Assembly: GCF_003591655.1 (NCBI RefSeq)
Contig: NZ_QVRA01000002.1
Location: 1 to 64,000, forward strand
Length of the DNA stretch: 64,000 nucleotides
DNA from: Sphingobium terrigena
GTDB lineage: Bacteria; Pseudomonadota; Alphaproteobacteria; Sphingomonadales; Sphingomonadaceae
Direction of reading: 5' to 3'
The notes below the pieces were generated by a model. That model was not told the origin of the DNA. It did no database searches and worked only from the letters and a program-made list of their open reading frames with translations. Both the position numbers and the translations under genes were made by a program. The first letter of the stretch is position 1, and each line of letters starts with the position of its first letter. This document shows, in pieces, positions 17,251 to 26,458 of the stretch.

Positions 17251-17952
17251 TCATCGCTCATTCTGCGATAAGATATAACGCGCGTCGTGTCTTGCCGGAC
17301 TCGCCGACGAATGTTGTGCCTCGACTCGACTTGCCGGTGTCGGGCGTAGCTCTGTACGGGCCTGACTGATGATCTGCAGGCCGCCCCAAATACCCAAGCC
17401 TGCCATAATTAGGGCAACAGCGAGATCCGGCCAAGCCGTGCCCGTACCGACGACACCAGCGGCGGCCAGCAGGACCGCCAGATTACCGATTGCGTCGTTT
17501 CGCGAGCAAATCCAGACCGAGCGCATGTTGGCGTCACCACCGCGGTAGCGATAGAGCATGAGCGCAACGCTGCCATTCGCGATCAGAGCGATCACGCCGA
17601 CAATCCCCATCGTCTCGGCCTGCGGCACGCCGCGGCCCAGCGCCGCGAGCACCGTCGTGACGAGGACATACAAGCCAAAGGCCAGGATCGTGCCGCCCTT
17701 GAGCAGCGCGGCACGCGACCTCCAGCCAAGCGCCATCCCGGCGACCCCAAGGCTGATCGCATAGTTGGCGGAATCGCCAAGAAAATCGAGGGCATCCGCC
17801 TGAAGGGATCGCGATCCCGAAGCGATGCCCGCGACGATCTCGCCGAGAAACATCGTCAGATTGATCGCGAGTGCGATCCAGAGCATGCGACGCCAGCGCG
17901 GATCGGGCGTCGGCGGTGCGTCGGACTGGCAGCTGTTACAGACCATGATCAT
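17251..17952 (-). CDS. Cation diffusion facilitator transporter under CadR-type control
   Basis: A 233-residue CDF protein with six helices; ADALDFLGDSANYAISL (TM2 site) and ICSRNDAIGNLAVLL (TM5 site) are clear. As with the CDF at 6458 there is no folded C-terminal domain, only a polar tail. The N-terminus has CNSC, a possible metal contact. Start may be ATG 17952 or ATG 17946. A CadR-type operator sits 33 bp upstream (17985-18008), so it is an inducible Cd/Pb/Zn exporter candidate together with the permease gene upstream. Confidence 0.86.
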   Translation of the reverse strand: MIMVCNSCQSDAPPTPDPRWRRMLWIALAINLTMFLGEIVAGIASGSRSLQADALDFLGDSANYAISLGVAGMALGWRSRAALLKGGTILAFGLYVLVTTVLAALGRGVPQAETMGIVGVIALIANGSVALMLYRYRGGDANMRSVWICSRNDAIGNLAVLLAAAGVVGTGTAWPDLAVALIMAGLGIWGGLQIISQARTELRPTPASRVEAQHSSASPARHDARYILSQNER

Positions 17953-17984
17953 GTACTCGAACAGGCATCATGGAATCCCTATGC

Positions 17985-18008
17985 ACCCTCTAGCAACTAG
18001 AGGGTCAA
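17985..18008 (-). promoter_or_regulatory. CadR/PbrR-type operator of the CDF gene
   Basis: On the minus strand TTGACC overlaps the palindrome ACCCTCTAG-TTG-CTAGAGGGT (9+3+9, perfect arms), followed at 19 bases by CATAGG as a -10. This is the standard layout for CadR/PbrR. A near-identical copy lies upstream of the permease at 20044-20067. Confidence 0.85.
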
Positions 18009-18038
18009 GGCAAATCGTCGTCGTTGTCGCCGGCGGCA

Positions 18039-20030
18039 TCAGCCGACCGCCGCAGCGGCACGGCGCCGGTTGAAGAGGAAGCCACCAAGCACCGCGATGA
18101 GCATCAGCAGCTGCGCGCCCATTGACTGCAAGGTCGGGAAGATACCGAGCATGGAGACGCGGATGCCGCCGCCAAGCGGCGCGATGTCGATGATGCCGGC
18201 TTCCTGTAGCGCCGACACGCCCTTGCCGGCGAGGACGATAGTGAGGATCGCCATCAGCCATGCGCTGTAAGCAAAGAACTTCGCGATCGGCAGGTCGCGG
18301 CTGTAACGCAGCATGGCCCAGGCGATGAGTCCCAGCAGCAGCACCGCCGAGGCGGCACCTGCCAACATCGTGCCGCCATTGCCCTGGGTCCAGAGCGCGG
18401 CGTAGAACAGGATCGTCTCGAACACCTCGCGATAGACGACGATGAAAGCGAGGCCGAACAGGAACCAAGCCGACTGCCGTGACAGTGCGCGCGACATCTT
18501 CTCCCTGATGTAGCGTTGCCACTGGTCTGCCTGCGCCTTGCCGTGCATCCAGATCCCGACGGATAGCAGGACGACGGCCGCGAACAGCGATCCGAACCCT
18601 TCGGTAAGCTCCCGGCTCGCGCCGCTGATCCCGATCGCATAGGTCGCGATGGCCCAGGTCACGCCGCCCGCCGCCAGCGCACTGATCCAGCCGCCGTGAA
18701 CATAGGTCAGCACTTCGGGCCGCTCGGCCTTGCGTAGGAAGGCGATCATCGCAACGACGATCAGCAGGGCTTCGAGCCCCTCGCGCAGCAGGATGGTGAA
18801 AGCGCCCAGGAAAGTCGATGCACTGCTCGCCGCGTCCGGGGACAATGCCGCGTCGGCGTCGTCGAACAGGCCGTCGAGCACCTGGACGCGCGTTGCAACC
18901 TCATCGGCGGGGCGATCTTGCTGGAGCGATGCCCTGAACTCGCCCATGGCGCCCTCGATATGCCCCATGAGCGTTGCATCACGCGCGGTCAGAATGGGCT
19001 CGAGCGGCTCGAATCCGTCGAGATAGGCCGACAGCGCCAGCTCCTGCGCGGCGTGGCGATTGCCCGCGCGATAGGCCGCGAGGCTCTGTCCAAGCTTCGC
19101 TCGTGCCACATCGAGTGAACCGGGCGCCTGCTGAACGACCGCTTCGGGGTGGCGGCGCAAATAAGCAATGATCGCATCGGCCTGCCCGGTCCCAATGCTC
19201 TTGGCGAGCGTTTCCGGAGTCAGACCCGCCAACGCCGTCAGGTCGGGAATCCGCTGACGGAGGCTGGGATCGGCTTTCCACAATCGTTCGCCCTCCTTTG
19301 CGGCGGCATCGGAAAACGCGAAGCGGCCGGCGTAGAAGGCCAGCGCCCAGCGATCGTCGCTCGGGAGGTTTGCGAAACTCTGCATCGCCGTGCCGTCGAT
19401 ACCCTGGTCGATGACCTGATAGAGCGCGAAGGGGCTGCGCTGACGCGCCCGCGCCATTTCGCGAAAGGCGATTGGCGGCGTCGAGAGCTTTACGGCGTCG
19501 GGGCCATGTCCATCCCCGGTCATGCCGTGGCAACTCGCGCAGTTCTGCGCGAACAACGAGCCGCCGCGAACAAGGTCAGGCGCCTTGCTCGGCGCGAGAG
19601 GCACTGGATAGGCCTTGAGGAGATCGGCGGCGAGGCCATGGGCGATGCGCGCGACCTCCTTAGGTTCGCCCCTCGCGGCGATTACACCCTGGAGTAGGGT
19701 TGCTCCCGTGATCAGTTGTCCGCGCGCCGGCGTGGGTGGCAGGACCGTAAGGCGGGCGGATACCGAGGCCGCGAATTCGGTCATCTCGGCATATTCCGAG
19801 GCGCTCTTGATCCGGCCGCCGCTGACGGCACCGCCATAGTCGACCGCCATATAGTCGAGCAGCCGCCATACGGTCTGCACGTCGGCGGTATCGGCGTGGG
19901 CCACACCGCTGACCCCGGCGAGGCAGAGTAATGCTGCCAGGATGGCTATGGCGCGCTGGATCGATGGCATCGGCGCGCGCATGAAGGCAGGGCTGGAACG
20001 GCGAGATTCGCCAAGGTCTGGGCGGGGCAT
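18039..20030 (-). CDS. Cytochrome c-FTR1 fusion permease, PbrT-like
   Basis: A large membrane protein (663 residues from ATG 20030). After a signal peptide (HADTADVQ cleavage region) comes a c-type cytochrome domain with CASCH (about residue 164) and a distal Met region. A helical middle part precedes a C-terminal FTR1-type permease of about seven helices carrying two REXXE motifs, REGLE (about 417) and REVFE (about 511). FTR1 proteins move ferric iron; fusions of this kind in CadR/PbrR clusters are PbrT-like and are linked to lead uptake. Start is uncertain: ATG 19982 or 19970 lie closer to the signal peptide, while ATG 20030 would be at the predicted transcription start. A CadR-type operator precedes it. 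Confidence 0.85.
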   Translation of the reverse strand: MPRPDLGESRRSSPAFMRAPMPSIQRAIAILAALLCLAGVSGVAHADTADVQTVWRLLDYMAVDYGGAVSGGRIKSASEYAEMTEFAASVSARLTVLPPTPARGQLITGATLLQGVIAARGEPKEVARIAHGLAADLLKAYPVPLAPSKAPDLVRGGSLFAQNCASCHGMTGDGHGPDAVKLSTPPIAFREMARARQRSPFALYQVIDQGIDGTAMQSFANLPSDDRWALAFYAGRFAFSDAAAKEGERLWKADPSLRQRIPDLTALAGLTPETLAKSIGTGQADAIIAYLRRHPEAVVQQAPGSLDVARAKLGQSLAAYRAGNRHAAQELALSAYLDGFEPLEPILTARDATLMGHIEGAMGEFRASLQQDRPADEVATRVQVLDGLFDDADAALSPDAASSASTFLGAFTILLREGLEALLIVVAMIAFLRKAERPEVLTYVHGGWISALAAGGVTWAIATYAIGISGASRELTEGFGSLFAAVVLLSVGIWMHGKAQADQWQRYIREKMSRALSRQSAWFLFGLAFIVVYREVFETILFYAALWTQGNGGTMLAGAASAVLLLGLIAWAMLRYSRDLPIAKFFAYSAWLMAILTIVLAGKGVSALQEAGIIDIAPLGGGIRVSMLGIFPTLQSMGAQLLMLIAVLGGFLFNRRRAAAAVG

Positions 20031-20043
20031 CCCGGCCTCATAA

Positions 20044-20067
20044 ACCCTCCAGCTGCTAGAGGGTCAA
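20044..20067 (-). promoter_or_regulatory. CadR/PbrR-type operator of the permease gene
   Basis: On the minus strand TTGACC overlaps ACCCTCTAG-CAG-CTGGAGGGT, differing from the site at 17985 by one arm base and the centre. A TATGAG at 19-base spacing can serve as -10. The predicted transcript start falls at or near ATG 20030. Confidence 0.85.
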
Positions 20068-20111
20068 GCGGTTTTGCGACTTAGTTGCAATAGTGGCTTG
20101 ACGATTGGGCC

Positions 20112-20534
20112 TTACTTCTGGCGCTCGGCCTCCGGTGCCAGGGTCTCGATGATGCGGCATTCGGAGATCTTGCCGTGCCCGCACTGGACGATGAGGCTGC
20201 TGAGTTCGGACCGCAGCGTTGTCAGATCCTTGAGCTTGCGATCAATCTCCGCAAGATGTTCGCGCGCGATCAAATCCACCGCCGAGCAGGATATGTCCTT
20301 CTGATCCGACAGGCCGAGCAGCGCCTGAACCTGATCGAGCGAAAAACCCAGCGCCCGCGCTCGCCGGATGAAGCTGAGTCGCGCGAGGTGCTGCGAGGAA
20401 TAGGCACGATAATTGTTCTTGGTCCGCTCCGGCGCGGAAAGCAGGCCCGCGCTCTCGTAATAGCGGATTGTCTCGACCTTCGTTCCCGTTGCGGCAGCAA
20501 GTTTGCCGATGCTGAGCGACCCGAACAACATCAT
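20112..20534 (-). CDS. cadR: MerR-family Cd/Pb regulator, CadR/PbrR-like
   Basis: A 140-residue regulator. The N-terminal helix-turn-helix reads LSIGKLAAATGTKVETIRYYESAGLL. The metal site residues of the CadR/PbrR/ZntR group are visible: one Cys in DISCSAVDLI at the dimer helix and C-G-H-G-K-I-S-E-C near the C-terminus. Of the two adjacent ATGs, 20534 or 20531, either could be used; the frame is open further upstream to 20582 but that part covers the promoter dyad at 20541-20569. Its gene is in the same direction as the two targets. Confidence 0.9.
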   Translation of the reverse strand: MMLFGSLSIGKLAAATGTKVETIRYYESAGLLSAPERTKNNYRAYSSQHLARLSFIRRARALGFSLDQVQALLGLSDQKDISCSAVDLIAREHLAEIDRKLKDLTTLRSELSSLIVQCGHGKISECRIIETLAPEAERQK

Positions 20535-20540
20535 TGGTGA

Positions 20541-20569
20541 CCCTATAGTGACTTCAGGCTTATATAGGG
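20541..20569 (-). promoter_or_regulatory. Dyad upstream of cadR
   Basis: CCCTATA and TATAGGG form perfect inverted arms 15 bases apart, immediately before the cadR start. The arms resemble the outer half of CadR-type sites (ACCCTCTAG), so weak autoregulation is possible. No good -35 box could be assigned. Confidence 0.45.
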
Positions 20570-20713
20570 AAGCTCCTCCCAAAATGTCGAGGCCGTACTA
20601 GGCAAGCCAGGCTCCAGCGATCGCTAGGATGCCGAGGCGACGACCGGCGGGGCCGCGCACCCCAACAGCGAACCCGGCACCAATATCGCCGCATCTTATT
20701 TCGTAGCAGCCGC

Positions 20714-21301
20714 TTAAACGTCCAGTCTCACAACCGGTCCAGCCTTCGCAAATATACCAGTGAGAGCAGCAGCGGGAGCGCTGGGCTTTGCGCTGAAAGA
20801 GACAGTCTGCCGGCGACGGACCACAAACCTCATTAGATTTGCAAGGTTCGACGCTAGTGATACCGCGTCTGTGCCCAACGCGAACAAGGCTCCAACGATC
20901 AAATTATGGGCAAGCCAAAATGGAGCACCTAGAAGGAAGAGCCCCTTCATACGCGTTGTCGATGTCTGCAAGCGCGCCAGACTACCCAGCGAGCTCCCCG
21001 TCAATGCCAACGCGGACGGTATGCCGTGCCATGTTACAACCGAAAGGAAAGACAATATAATGAGGCTGGCCCCATAAAGCCGCACGACGACATAGCGATC
21101 ACGCACCGACGCCGAAACGATGAGTTGCGCGCAGGAAATGAGGCAGGCGATCGCCGCGGTCGGAGATCCCAAGATCAGAAAATACATCGCGAAGGCGGCA
21201 GCGCCTGCACTCTGGATTTTGACGACCTTTTTATAGTCGCTGAAAAACGGCCAGCTGATGACGCACAAAAGAGCCATGAAACCGAACGCGGTGGCAATCA
21301 C
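20714..21301 (-). CDS. YgjV-family inner-membrane protein
   Basis: A 195-residue protein with about six hydrophobic segments and a basic tail. WPFFSDYKKVVKIQSAGAAAF, SSLGSLARLQ and LFLLGAPFWLAHNLIVG are the conserved blocks of the YgjV (Imp-YgjV) family. Function is unknown in general. It begins with GTG 21301, stands alone between the cad and cus modules, and its sequence is visibly less GC-rich than its neighbours, which suggests separate acquisition. Confidence 0.72.
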   Translation of the reverse strand: MIATAFGFMALLCVISWPFFSDYKKVVKIQSAGAAAFAMYFLILGSPTAAIACLISCAQLIVSASVRDRYVVVRLYGASLIILSFLSVVTWHGIPSALALTGSSLGSLARLQTSTTRMKGLFLLGAPFWLAHNLIVGALFALGTDAVSLASNLANLMRFVVRRRQTVSFSAKPSAPAAALTGIFAKAGPVVRLDV

Positions 21302-21426
21302 GACTGCCCCCGCGCGGTTGTTCCTGTCTTGATCTGCGTGCCGCGCTCAGCCCTGTCTTTTCCCATAGCTGAAGCGTGACGGAACGAGGTTAATTACGCT
21401 TTAATGGCCCTCATGAAATCGACTGT

Positions 21427-21819
21427 TCAGGGCTGCTTTTGGATCGCCGTCACCTCACCGGCACTGCCGACAAGCGTGACGTCGAAATCGACCTTGTCGC
21501 CGACCTTGGCCGCATCGGCGATCGCAGGCGCTGCCTTGAACGCCATCGTCATCGCCGGCCATTTGGCTTCGGGGATCGGGCCATGGTCGAGCGTGATCGT
21601 GCCTGCCGCCTTATCGATCTCCTTCACTGTCCCGTGGCCCTTGGCCTTGATCGCGGATGTCGCGGAGGGCGCCATCGCCATATTCCCCATATCGCCGCTC
21701 ATGGCCGCGTCGGGCGATGCCTGATTGGTCTCGGCCGCGACGGGCGTCTCCGCCTTTTTGCCGCACGCGGCGGTCAGGGCGGCAAGGCCGAGGGCAATTG
21801 TCAGTCGTGCATAATTCAT
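21427..21819 (-). CDS. cusF: CusF-like copper-binding lipoprotein
   Basis: A 130-residue lipoprotein: MNYARLTIALGLAALTAAC gives a lipobox (TAAC, Cys19). A linker with MSGDMGNMAMAP precedes a CusF domain (about 60-128): GTVKEIDKAAGTITLDHGPI and WPAMTMAF, which hold the His, Trp and two Met used for Cu(I)/Ag(I) in CusF. It lies 17 bp behind cusA and hands copper to the pump. A second CusF domain is fused to CusB in the same operon. Confidence 0.9.
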   Translation of the reverse strand: MNYARLTIALGLAALTAACGKKAETPVAAETNQASPDAAMSGDMGNMAMAPSATSAIKAKGHGTVKEIDKAAGTITLDHGPIPEAKWPAMTMAFKAAPAIADAAKVGDKVDFDVTLVGSAGEVTAIQKQP

Positions 21820-21836
21820 GGTCTTCTCCTTGCAGA

Positions 21837-24800
21837 TTAAGCAGGTTGATGGTTGGTTTTGGGCTTGGGCTTGCGCAGCAGCAGATAGGCGGCCGGCAGA
21901 ACGAACATGGAGAGCAGCGGCGCGGTCAGCATTCCGCCGATCATCGGGGCGGCGATCCGACTCATGACCTCGGAGCCGGCACCCGAGCCGAGCAAGATCG
22001 GCAGCAGGCCGGCGAGGATCACAGCCACCGTCATTGCCTTCGGCCGGACACGCAGCAAAGCGCCTTCGCGGACCGCCGCCTGAACCTCGGCCGTATCCGG
22101 ATCGGCATGGCGCTCCTCCAATGCGTTCTTCAGATAGATCAGCATGACCACGCCGAACTCGGCCGAGACGCCGGCCAGCGCGATGAATCCGACGCCCGTC
22201 GCAACCGACTGGTTGAAGCCGAGCAAATAGAGCGTCCAGATGCCGCCGGTGAGGGCGAACGGCAGCGTGCCCATAATCAGCGCCGCCTCATCGAACCGCC
22301 CGAAGATCATGTAGAGCAGCACGAAGATGATCAGCAGCGTCGCGGGCACAACAAGTTTCAGCTTGTCGATGGCACGCTGGAGATATTCGAACTGCCCCGA
22401 ATAGGCGATGCTGACGCCCGGCGAGAGCCTGACCTGTTTCGCGACCGCGCGCTGCAGGTCACCGACCACCGACGCCAGATCGCGCCCGCGCACATCGACA
22501 TAGACCCAGGTCGAAGGCCGGGCATTCTCGGTCTTGAGCATCGGCGGCCCTTCGGCGATCGAGACATTGGCCACGGTGCCGAGCGTGATCTGCTGGCCCG
22601 ACGGGGTCAGGACAGGCAATGTCCGCAGACCCTCCAGGCTATCGCGCAGTTCGCGCGGATAGCGCACGCTGATCGGGTAGCGCGCCAGCCCCTCGACCGT
22701 CTCGCCGATGGTCTCGCCGCCGATCGCACCCGAGACGATTGCCTGCACGTCGGTAATGTTGAGCCCGAACCGCGCCGCCGCGGCCCGATCGATATCGACA
22801 TCGACATAGCGTCCGCCGGTCAGCCGCTCCGCAAGGGCGGAGCTGATGCCGGGCACCGTCTTGGCGACCGTCTCGACATCATGGGCGATGCGATCGAGCT
22901 CGGCGAGGTTGGCGCCGGAGACCTTGACGCCGATCGGGCTCTTGATGCCGGTCGCCAGCATGTCGATACGGTTGCGGATTGGCGGCACCCAGACATTGGC
23001 GAGACCAGGGAGCTTTACCGTGCGATCAAGTTCGTCAACAAGCTTGTCGGGCGTCATGCCTGCTCGCCACTGGTCACGGGGTTTGAATTGGATGGTCGTC
23101 TCGAACATTTCGAGCGGTGCCGGGTCGGTTGCGCTCTCGGCGCGGCCGGCCTTCCCAAACACGCTCTCGACCTCGGGCACCGTCTTGATCAGCCGGTCGG
23201 TCTGCTGGAGCAGTTGCGAGGCCTTGGACGCTGACAGGCCCGGAAGGGCCGAGGGCATGTAGAGCAGATCGCCCTCATCGAGGTTAGGCATGAACTCGCC
23301 ACCGAGCCGGGCAAGCGGCCATGCGGTTGTCGCGAACACAAGCAGCGCGATCAGCAACACGGTCTTAGGCTTTCGCATCGTCCAGTCGATCGCCGGCCGA
23401 TAGAGGTTGGTCAGCCAGCGGTTGACCGGATTGGCCTGCTCGGCGGGGATGCGGCCGCGGATCAGCCAGCCCATCAGGATCGGCACCAGGGTCACCGACA
23501 GGATCGCGGCCGAGGCCATCGCATAGGTCTTGGTGAAGGCGAGCGGCGCAAACAGCCGACCTTCCTGCGCCTCCAGCGTGAACACGGGAATGAACGACAG
23601 CGTAATGATCAGCAGGCTGTAGAACAGCGCCGGCCCGACCTCGGCCGCTGCCTCGGTGACGACGATCCAGCGCATCTCGCCCTCAAGATGCGTGTTCGGA
23701 TGCTCCTGCTCCCAACGCTCGATCTTTTTGTGGGCATTCTCGATCATGACGACCGCCGCATCGACCATCGCCCCGATCGCAATGGCGATCCCGCCCAGCG
23801 ACATGATGTTGGCGTTCACGCCCTGAAACCGCATGACGACGAACGCGGCGAGCACGCCCAAGGGCAGGGTTAGGATCGCGACCAGCGCCGAACGGACGTG
23901 CCACAGGAACAGCCCGCAGACGATAGCGACGACGATGAACTCCTCGACCAGCTTGTGGGTGAGGTTCTCGACAGCCCGATCGATGAGCTGCGAACGGTCA
24001 TACACCGTCACCACCTCGACGCCGGGTGGCAGGCTTGCCTTTAGGGTATTGAGCTTGTCCTTGACCGCAGCGATCGTTTCCCGGGCATTCTTGCCCGAGC
24101 GCAGGATCACGACCCCGCCCGCGACCTCGCCCTCCCCGTTCAGCTCCGCGATGCCGCGCCGCATCTCGGGTCCGATCTGGATGGTGGCGACATCACCAAG
24201 GCGGACCGGCACGCCACCGGCGGCCGTTCGGAGCGGGATCGCCCGGAAATCATCGAGCGTCTTCAGATAGCCCGAGGCGCGGACCATATATTCGGCCTCG
24301 GCCATCTCCAGCACCGACCCGCCCGCTTCCTGATTGGCCTGTTGGATTGCCTGGACGGCCTGCTGGTGGGTAACGCCGTAGGCAGCCAGCTTCACCGGAT
24401 CGAGCAGCACTTGATACTGCTTGACCATGCCGCCGATGCTGGCGACCTCGGCAACGCCGGAGACGGTCTTCAATTCGTAGCGCAGGAACCAGTCCTGCAG
24501 CCCGCGAAGCTGCGACAGATCATGCTGGCCAGTCCGATCGACCAGCGCATATTCATAGACCCAGCCGACCCCGGTCGCGTCGGGGCCGAGCGCGCTGCGC
24601 GCGCTCGCGGGCAAGCGCCCCTGCACCTGGTTCAAATATTCGAGCACGCGGCTGCGTGCCCAATAGAGGTCGGTGCCGTCCTCGAAAATCACATAGACGA
24701 AGCTGTCGCCGAAGAAGGAATAGCCGCGCACCGTCTTGGCGCCCGGCACCGACAGCATGGTGGTCGTGAGCGGATAGGTGACCTGGTTTTCGACGATCTG

Positions 24801-24974
24801 CGGCGCCTGCCCCGGATAGTTGGTGCGGATCACGACCTGGACGTCAGAGAGGTCGGGCAGCGCATCGATCGAGGTCGAGCGCACCGCCCATAGCCCGACC
24901 CCGACCAGCGCCAGCATGCCGATCAGGACGAAGAAGCGGTTCTTGACCGACCAGCGGATGAGATGGGCAATCAC
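21837..24974 (-). CDS. cusA: CusA-type Cu/Ag RND pump
   Basis: A 1045-residue RND transporter from GTG 24974, which overlaps the cusB stop (GTGA). The opening [16 protein letters not shown] and [13 protein letters not shown] are typical of CusA. TM4 has [20 protein letters not shown], the HME3b/Cu-Ag form of the proton-relay helix. Met pairs expected for the periplasmic copper relay occur (for example [10 protein letters not shown] near 285 is part of the cleft). Longer frames reach 25115 but that part overlaps cusB. Confidence 0.94.
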   Translation of the reverse strand: MIAHLIRWSVKNRFFVLIGMLALVGVGLWAVRSTSIDALPDLSDVQVVIRTNYPGQAPQIVENQVTYPLTTTMLSVPGAKTVRGYSFFGDSFVYVIFEDGTDLYWARSRVLEYLNQVQGRLPASARSALGPDATGVGWVYEYALVDRTGQHDLSQLRGLQDWFLRYELKTVSGVAEVASIGGMVKQYQVLLDPVKLAAYGVTHQQAVQAIQQANQEAGGSVLEMAEAEYMVRASGYLKTLDDFRAIPLRTAAGGVPVRLGDVATIQIGPEMRRGIAELNGEGEVAGGVVILRSGKNARETIAAVKDKLNTLKASLPPGVEVVTVYDRSQLIDRAVENLTHKLVEEFIVVAIVCGLFLWHVRSALVAILTLPLGVLAAFVVMRFQGVNANIMSLGGIAIAIGAMVDAAVVMIENAHKKIERWEQEHPNTHLEGEMRWIVVTEAAAEVGPALFYSLLIITLSFIPVFTLEAQEGRLFAPLAFTKTYAMASAAILSVTLVPILMGWLIRGRIPAEQANPVNRWLTNLYRPAIDWTMRKPKTVLLIALLVFATTAWPLARLGGEFMPNLDEGDLLYMPSALPGLSASKASQLLQQTDRLIKTVPEVESVFGKAGRAESATDPAPLEMFETTIQFKPRDQWRAGMTPDKLVDELDRTVKLPGLANVWVPPIRNRIDMLATGIKSPIGVKVSGANLAELDRIAHDVETVAKTVPGISSALAERLTGGRYVDVDIDRAAAARFGLNITDVQAIVSGAIGGETIGETVEGLARYPISVRYPRELRDSLEGLRTLPVLTPSGQQITLGTVANVSIAEGPPMLKTENARPSTWVYVDVRGRDLASVVGDLQRAVAKQVRLSPGVSIAYSGQFEYLQRAIDKLKLVVPATLLIIFVLLYMIFGRFDEAALIMGTLPFALTGGIWTLYLLGFNQSVATGVGFIALAGVSAEFGVVMLIYLKNALEERHADPDTAEVQAAVREGALLRVRPKAMTVAVILAGLLPILLGSGAGSEVMSRIAAPMIGGMLTAPLLSMFVLPAAYLLLRKPKPKTNHQPA

Positions 24975-26458
24975 TGGCCCGCGACCTTCGCCAGACGGCG
25001 CACGGTCGGCCCGGCCGGTGGCTGGTCGAACCCAAAGCGCACACGGTCGCCGATCTTCAGACCGCGCGCGATGCGCGCATCGGCAAGGGCGAAGGTCATC
25101 GTCATCGCTGGCCACCCGATCGCCGGGACAGGCTCATGGCTAAGCGTCACCGACTTTGCGGTGATCTGTTCGATCTTGCCCACGGTCTCGTAGAGAGAGG
25201 CTGCAGGCTTGGCGGTGGCCGCGCCTGCAGCGATTCCGCCGATCGGCCGCGCCGCGACACCCGCCAGGCTCGCTTCGGAATCGATCAGGAACTGGCCCGA
25301 GGCGATGACTTTTTCGCCTTCGCTCAGGCCCGCCAGGATCTCGGTCTGGTCCCCCGATTCCCGCCCGGTCTGGACCTCGGCAGGCTGGTAACGGCCCTTG
25401 TCGAGCGCCAGCATGACCAGGGTGCGTTTACCGGTGCGTATCAACGCTTCGGAAGGCACGAGGAGGGCCGGTTGCGTGCTGCCACCGAACGACACCGTCG
25501 CGAACATGCCGGGACGCAAACGCCCGCCACGGTTGGGCAGCTCGATCCGCACGGTGAGCGTCCGGCTATCGGCCTGGGTCTGCGGCAGGATCGCCGATAC
25601 GCGGCCCGACAAGGTCTCGCCAGGAAACGCTGCGAGCGTGGCTTGTACGGGTTGCCCGGGTTTGAGCGGACCGGCGATCGCTTCAGGCACGGCAGCATTA
25701 AGCCAGACCGTGGCGAGGCCGTTGACCTCGGCGAGCGTCTGGCCCGCCGTCATCGTCATCCCCGCGCGCACATCCAATGTCTTGATCACACCGCCGGTAG
25801 GGGTGGAGACCGTGACGACATTGTGCGGCCGTCCCGTTCGTTCGACCGCTGCGATCGTGCCCAACGGCATGCCAAGCAGCATGAGCCGCTGGCGCGCCGC
25901 CTGGATCAGCGCCGCGTTGCCAGTCCGCCGTACGGCAAGAAATTCCGCCTGGGCGCCGCCCCACTCGGGGACGAGCAGATCGGCAAGCGGGGCACCGGCG
26001 CCGATCATGTCGCCGGGCGCCCGAGCATAGACCCGTTGGACGAACCCCGCTGCGCGCGCCTGGACGATCGCAACATCGCGCTGATTGACATCGATCGTGC
26101 CGGTGGCGGTCAGGCTGCTGGCCAGTGCGCCCCTGCGCACCGTGACGATCCGCAGGCCGAGCGCCTGGGACGTGGAGGCATCAATCGAAATGCCCGGCGC
26201 GGTGTTTCCAGCACCCCCCTCGTCAGCATAGCGCGGAACGGTCTGCATTCCCATGGACGAAAGACCCGGACCGTCATGATGTTCGGCCGGTATCATCGGA
26301 TCGTACCAATAAAGAATCTTGCGCGCTGCAGGCTTTGCGGCCCCACTATCTTTTGAACCCTGGATATCGGCCAGGGTGAAGCCCACGCCGCCGGCAGCAA
26401 GCGCAAGAACGGCGGCAGCGCCAAAGAGCCACCCACGGGCAATCGTAACTTCGCTCAT
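24971..26458 (-). CDS. cusB: CusB-type adaptor with fused CusF domain
   Basis: A 495-residue membrane-fusion protein. An N-terminal helix (8-30) is followed by a heavy-metal binding motif, [22 protein letters not shown] (given here as YWYDPM and GLSSMGM, about 50-75), then lipoyl, hairpin and barrel domains. The C-terminal 80 residues form an extra CusF-like domain: [20 protein letters not shown] and WPAMTMTF. The fusion delivers copper directly to CusA. Start ATG 26458 overlaps the cusC stop by 4 bp. Confidence 0.93.
   Translation of the reverse strand: MSEVTIARGWLFGAAAVLALAAGGVGFTLADIQGSKDSGAAKPAARKILYWYDPMIPAEHHDGPGLSSMGMQTVPRYADEGGAGNTAPGISIDASTSQALGLRIVTVRRGALASSLTATGTIDVNQRDVAIVQARAAGFVQRVYARAPGDMIGAGAPLADLLVPEWGGAQAEFLAVRRTGNAALIQAARQRLMLLGMPLGTIAAVERTGRPHNVVTVSTPTGGVIKTLDVRAGMTMTAGQTLAEVNGLATVWLNAAVPEAIAGPLKPGQPVQATLAAFPGETLSGRVSAILPQTQADSRTLTVRIELPNRGGRLRPGMFATVSFGGSTQPALLVPSEALIRTGKRTLVMLALDKGRYQPAEVQTGRESGDQTEILAGLSEGEKVIASGQFLIDSEASLAGVAARPIGGIAAGAATAKPAASLYETVGKIEQITAKSVTLSHEPVPAIGWPAMTMTFALADARIARGLKIGDRVRFGFDQPPAGPTVRRLAKVAGQ

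Noticed and set aside
21657..23234. 525-codon plus-strand ORF opposite cusA
   Set aside because: Shadow frame, rich in Arg, His, Asp and Gln as expected from antisense of a GC-rich gene.
24975..25115. Longer N-terminus for cusA (start at 25115)
   Set aside because: It overlaps the CusF domain of cusB in another frame; GTG 24974 gives the normal CusA start and a 4-bp overlap.
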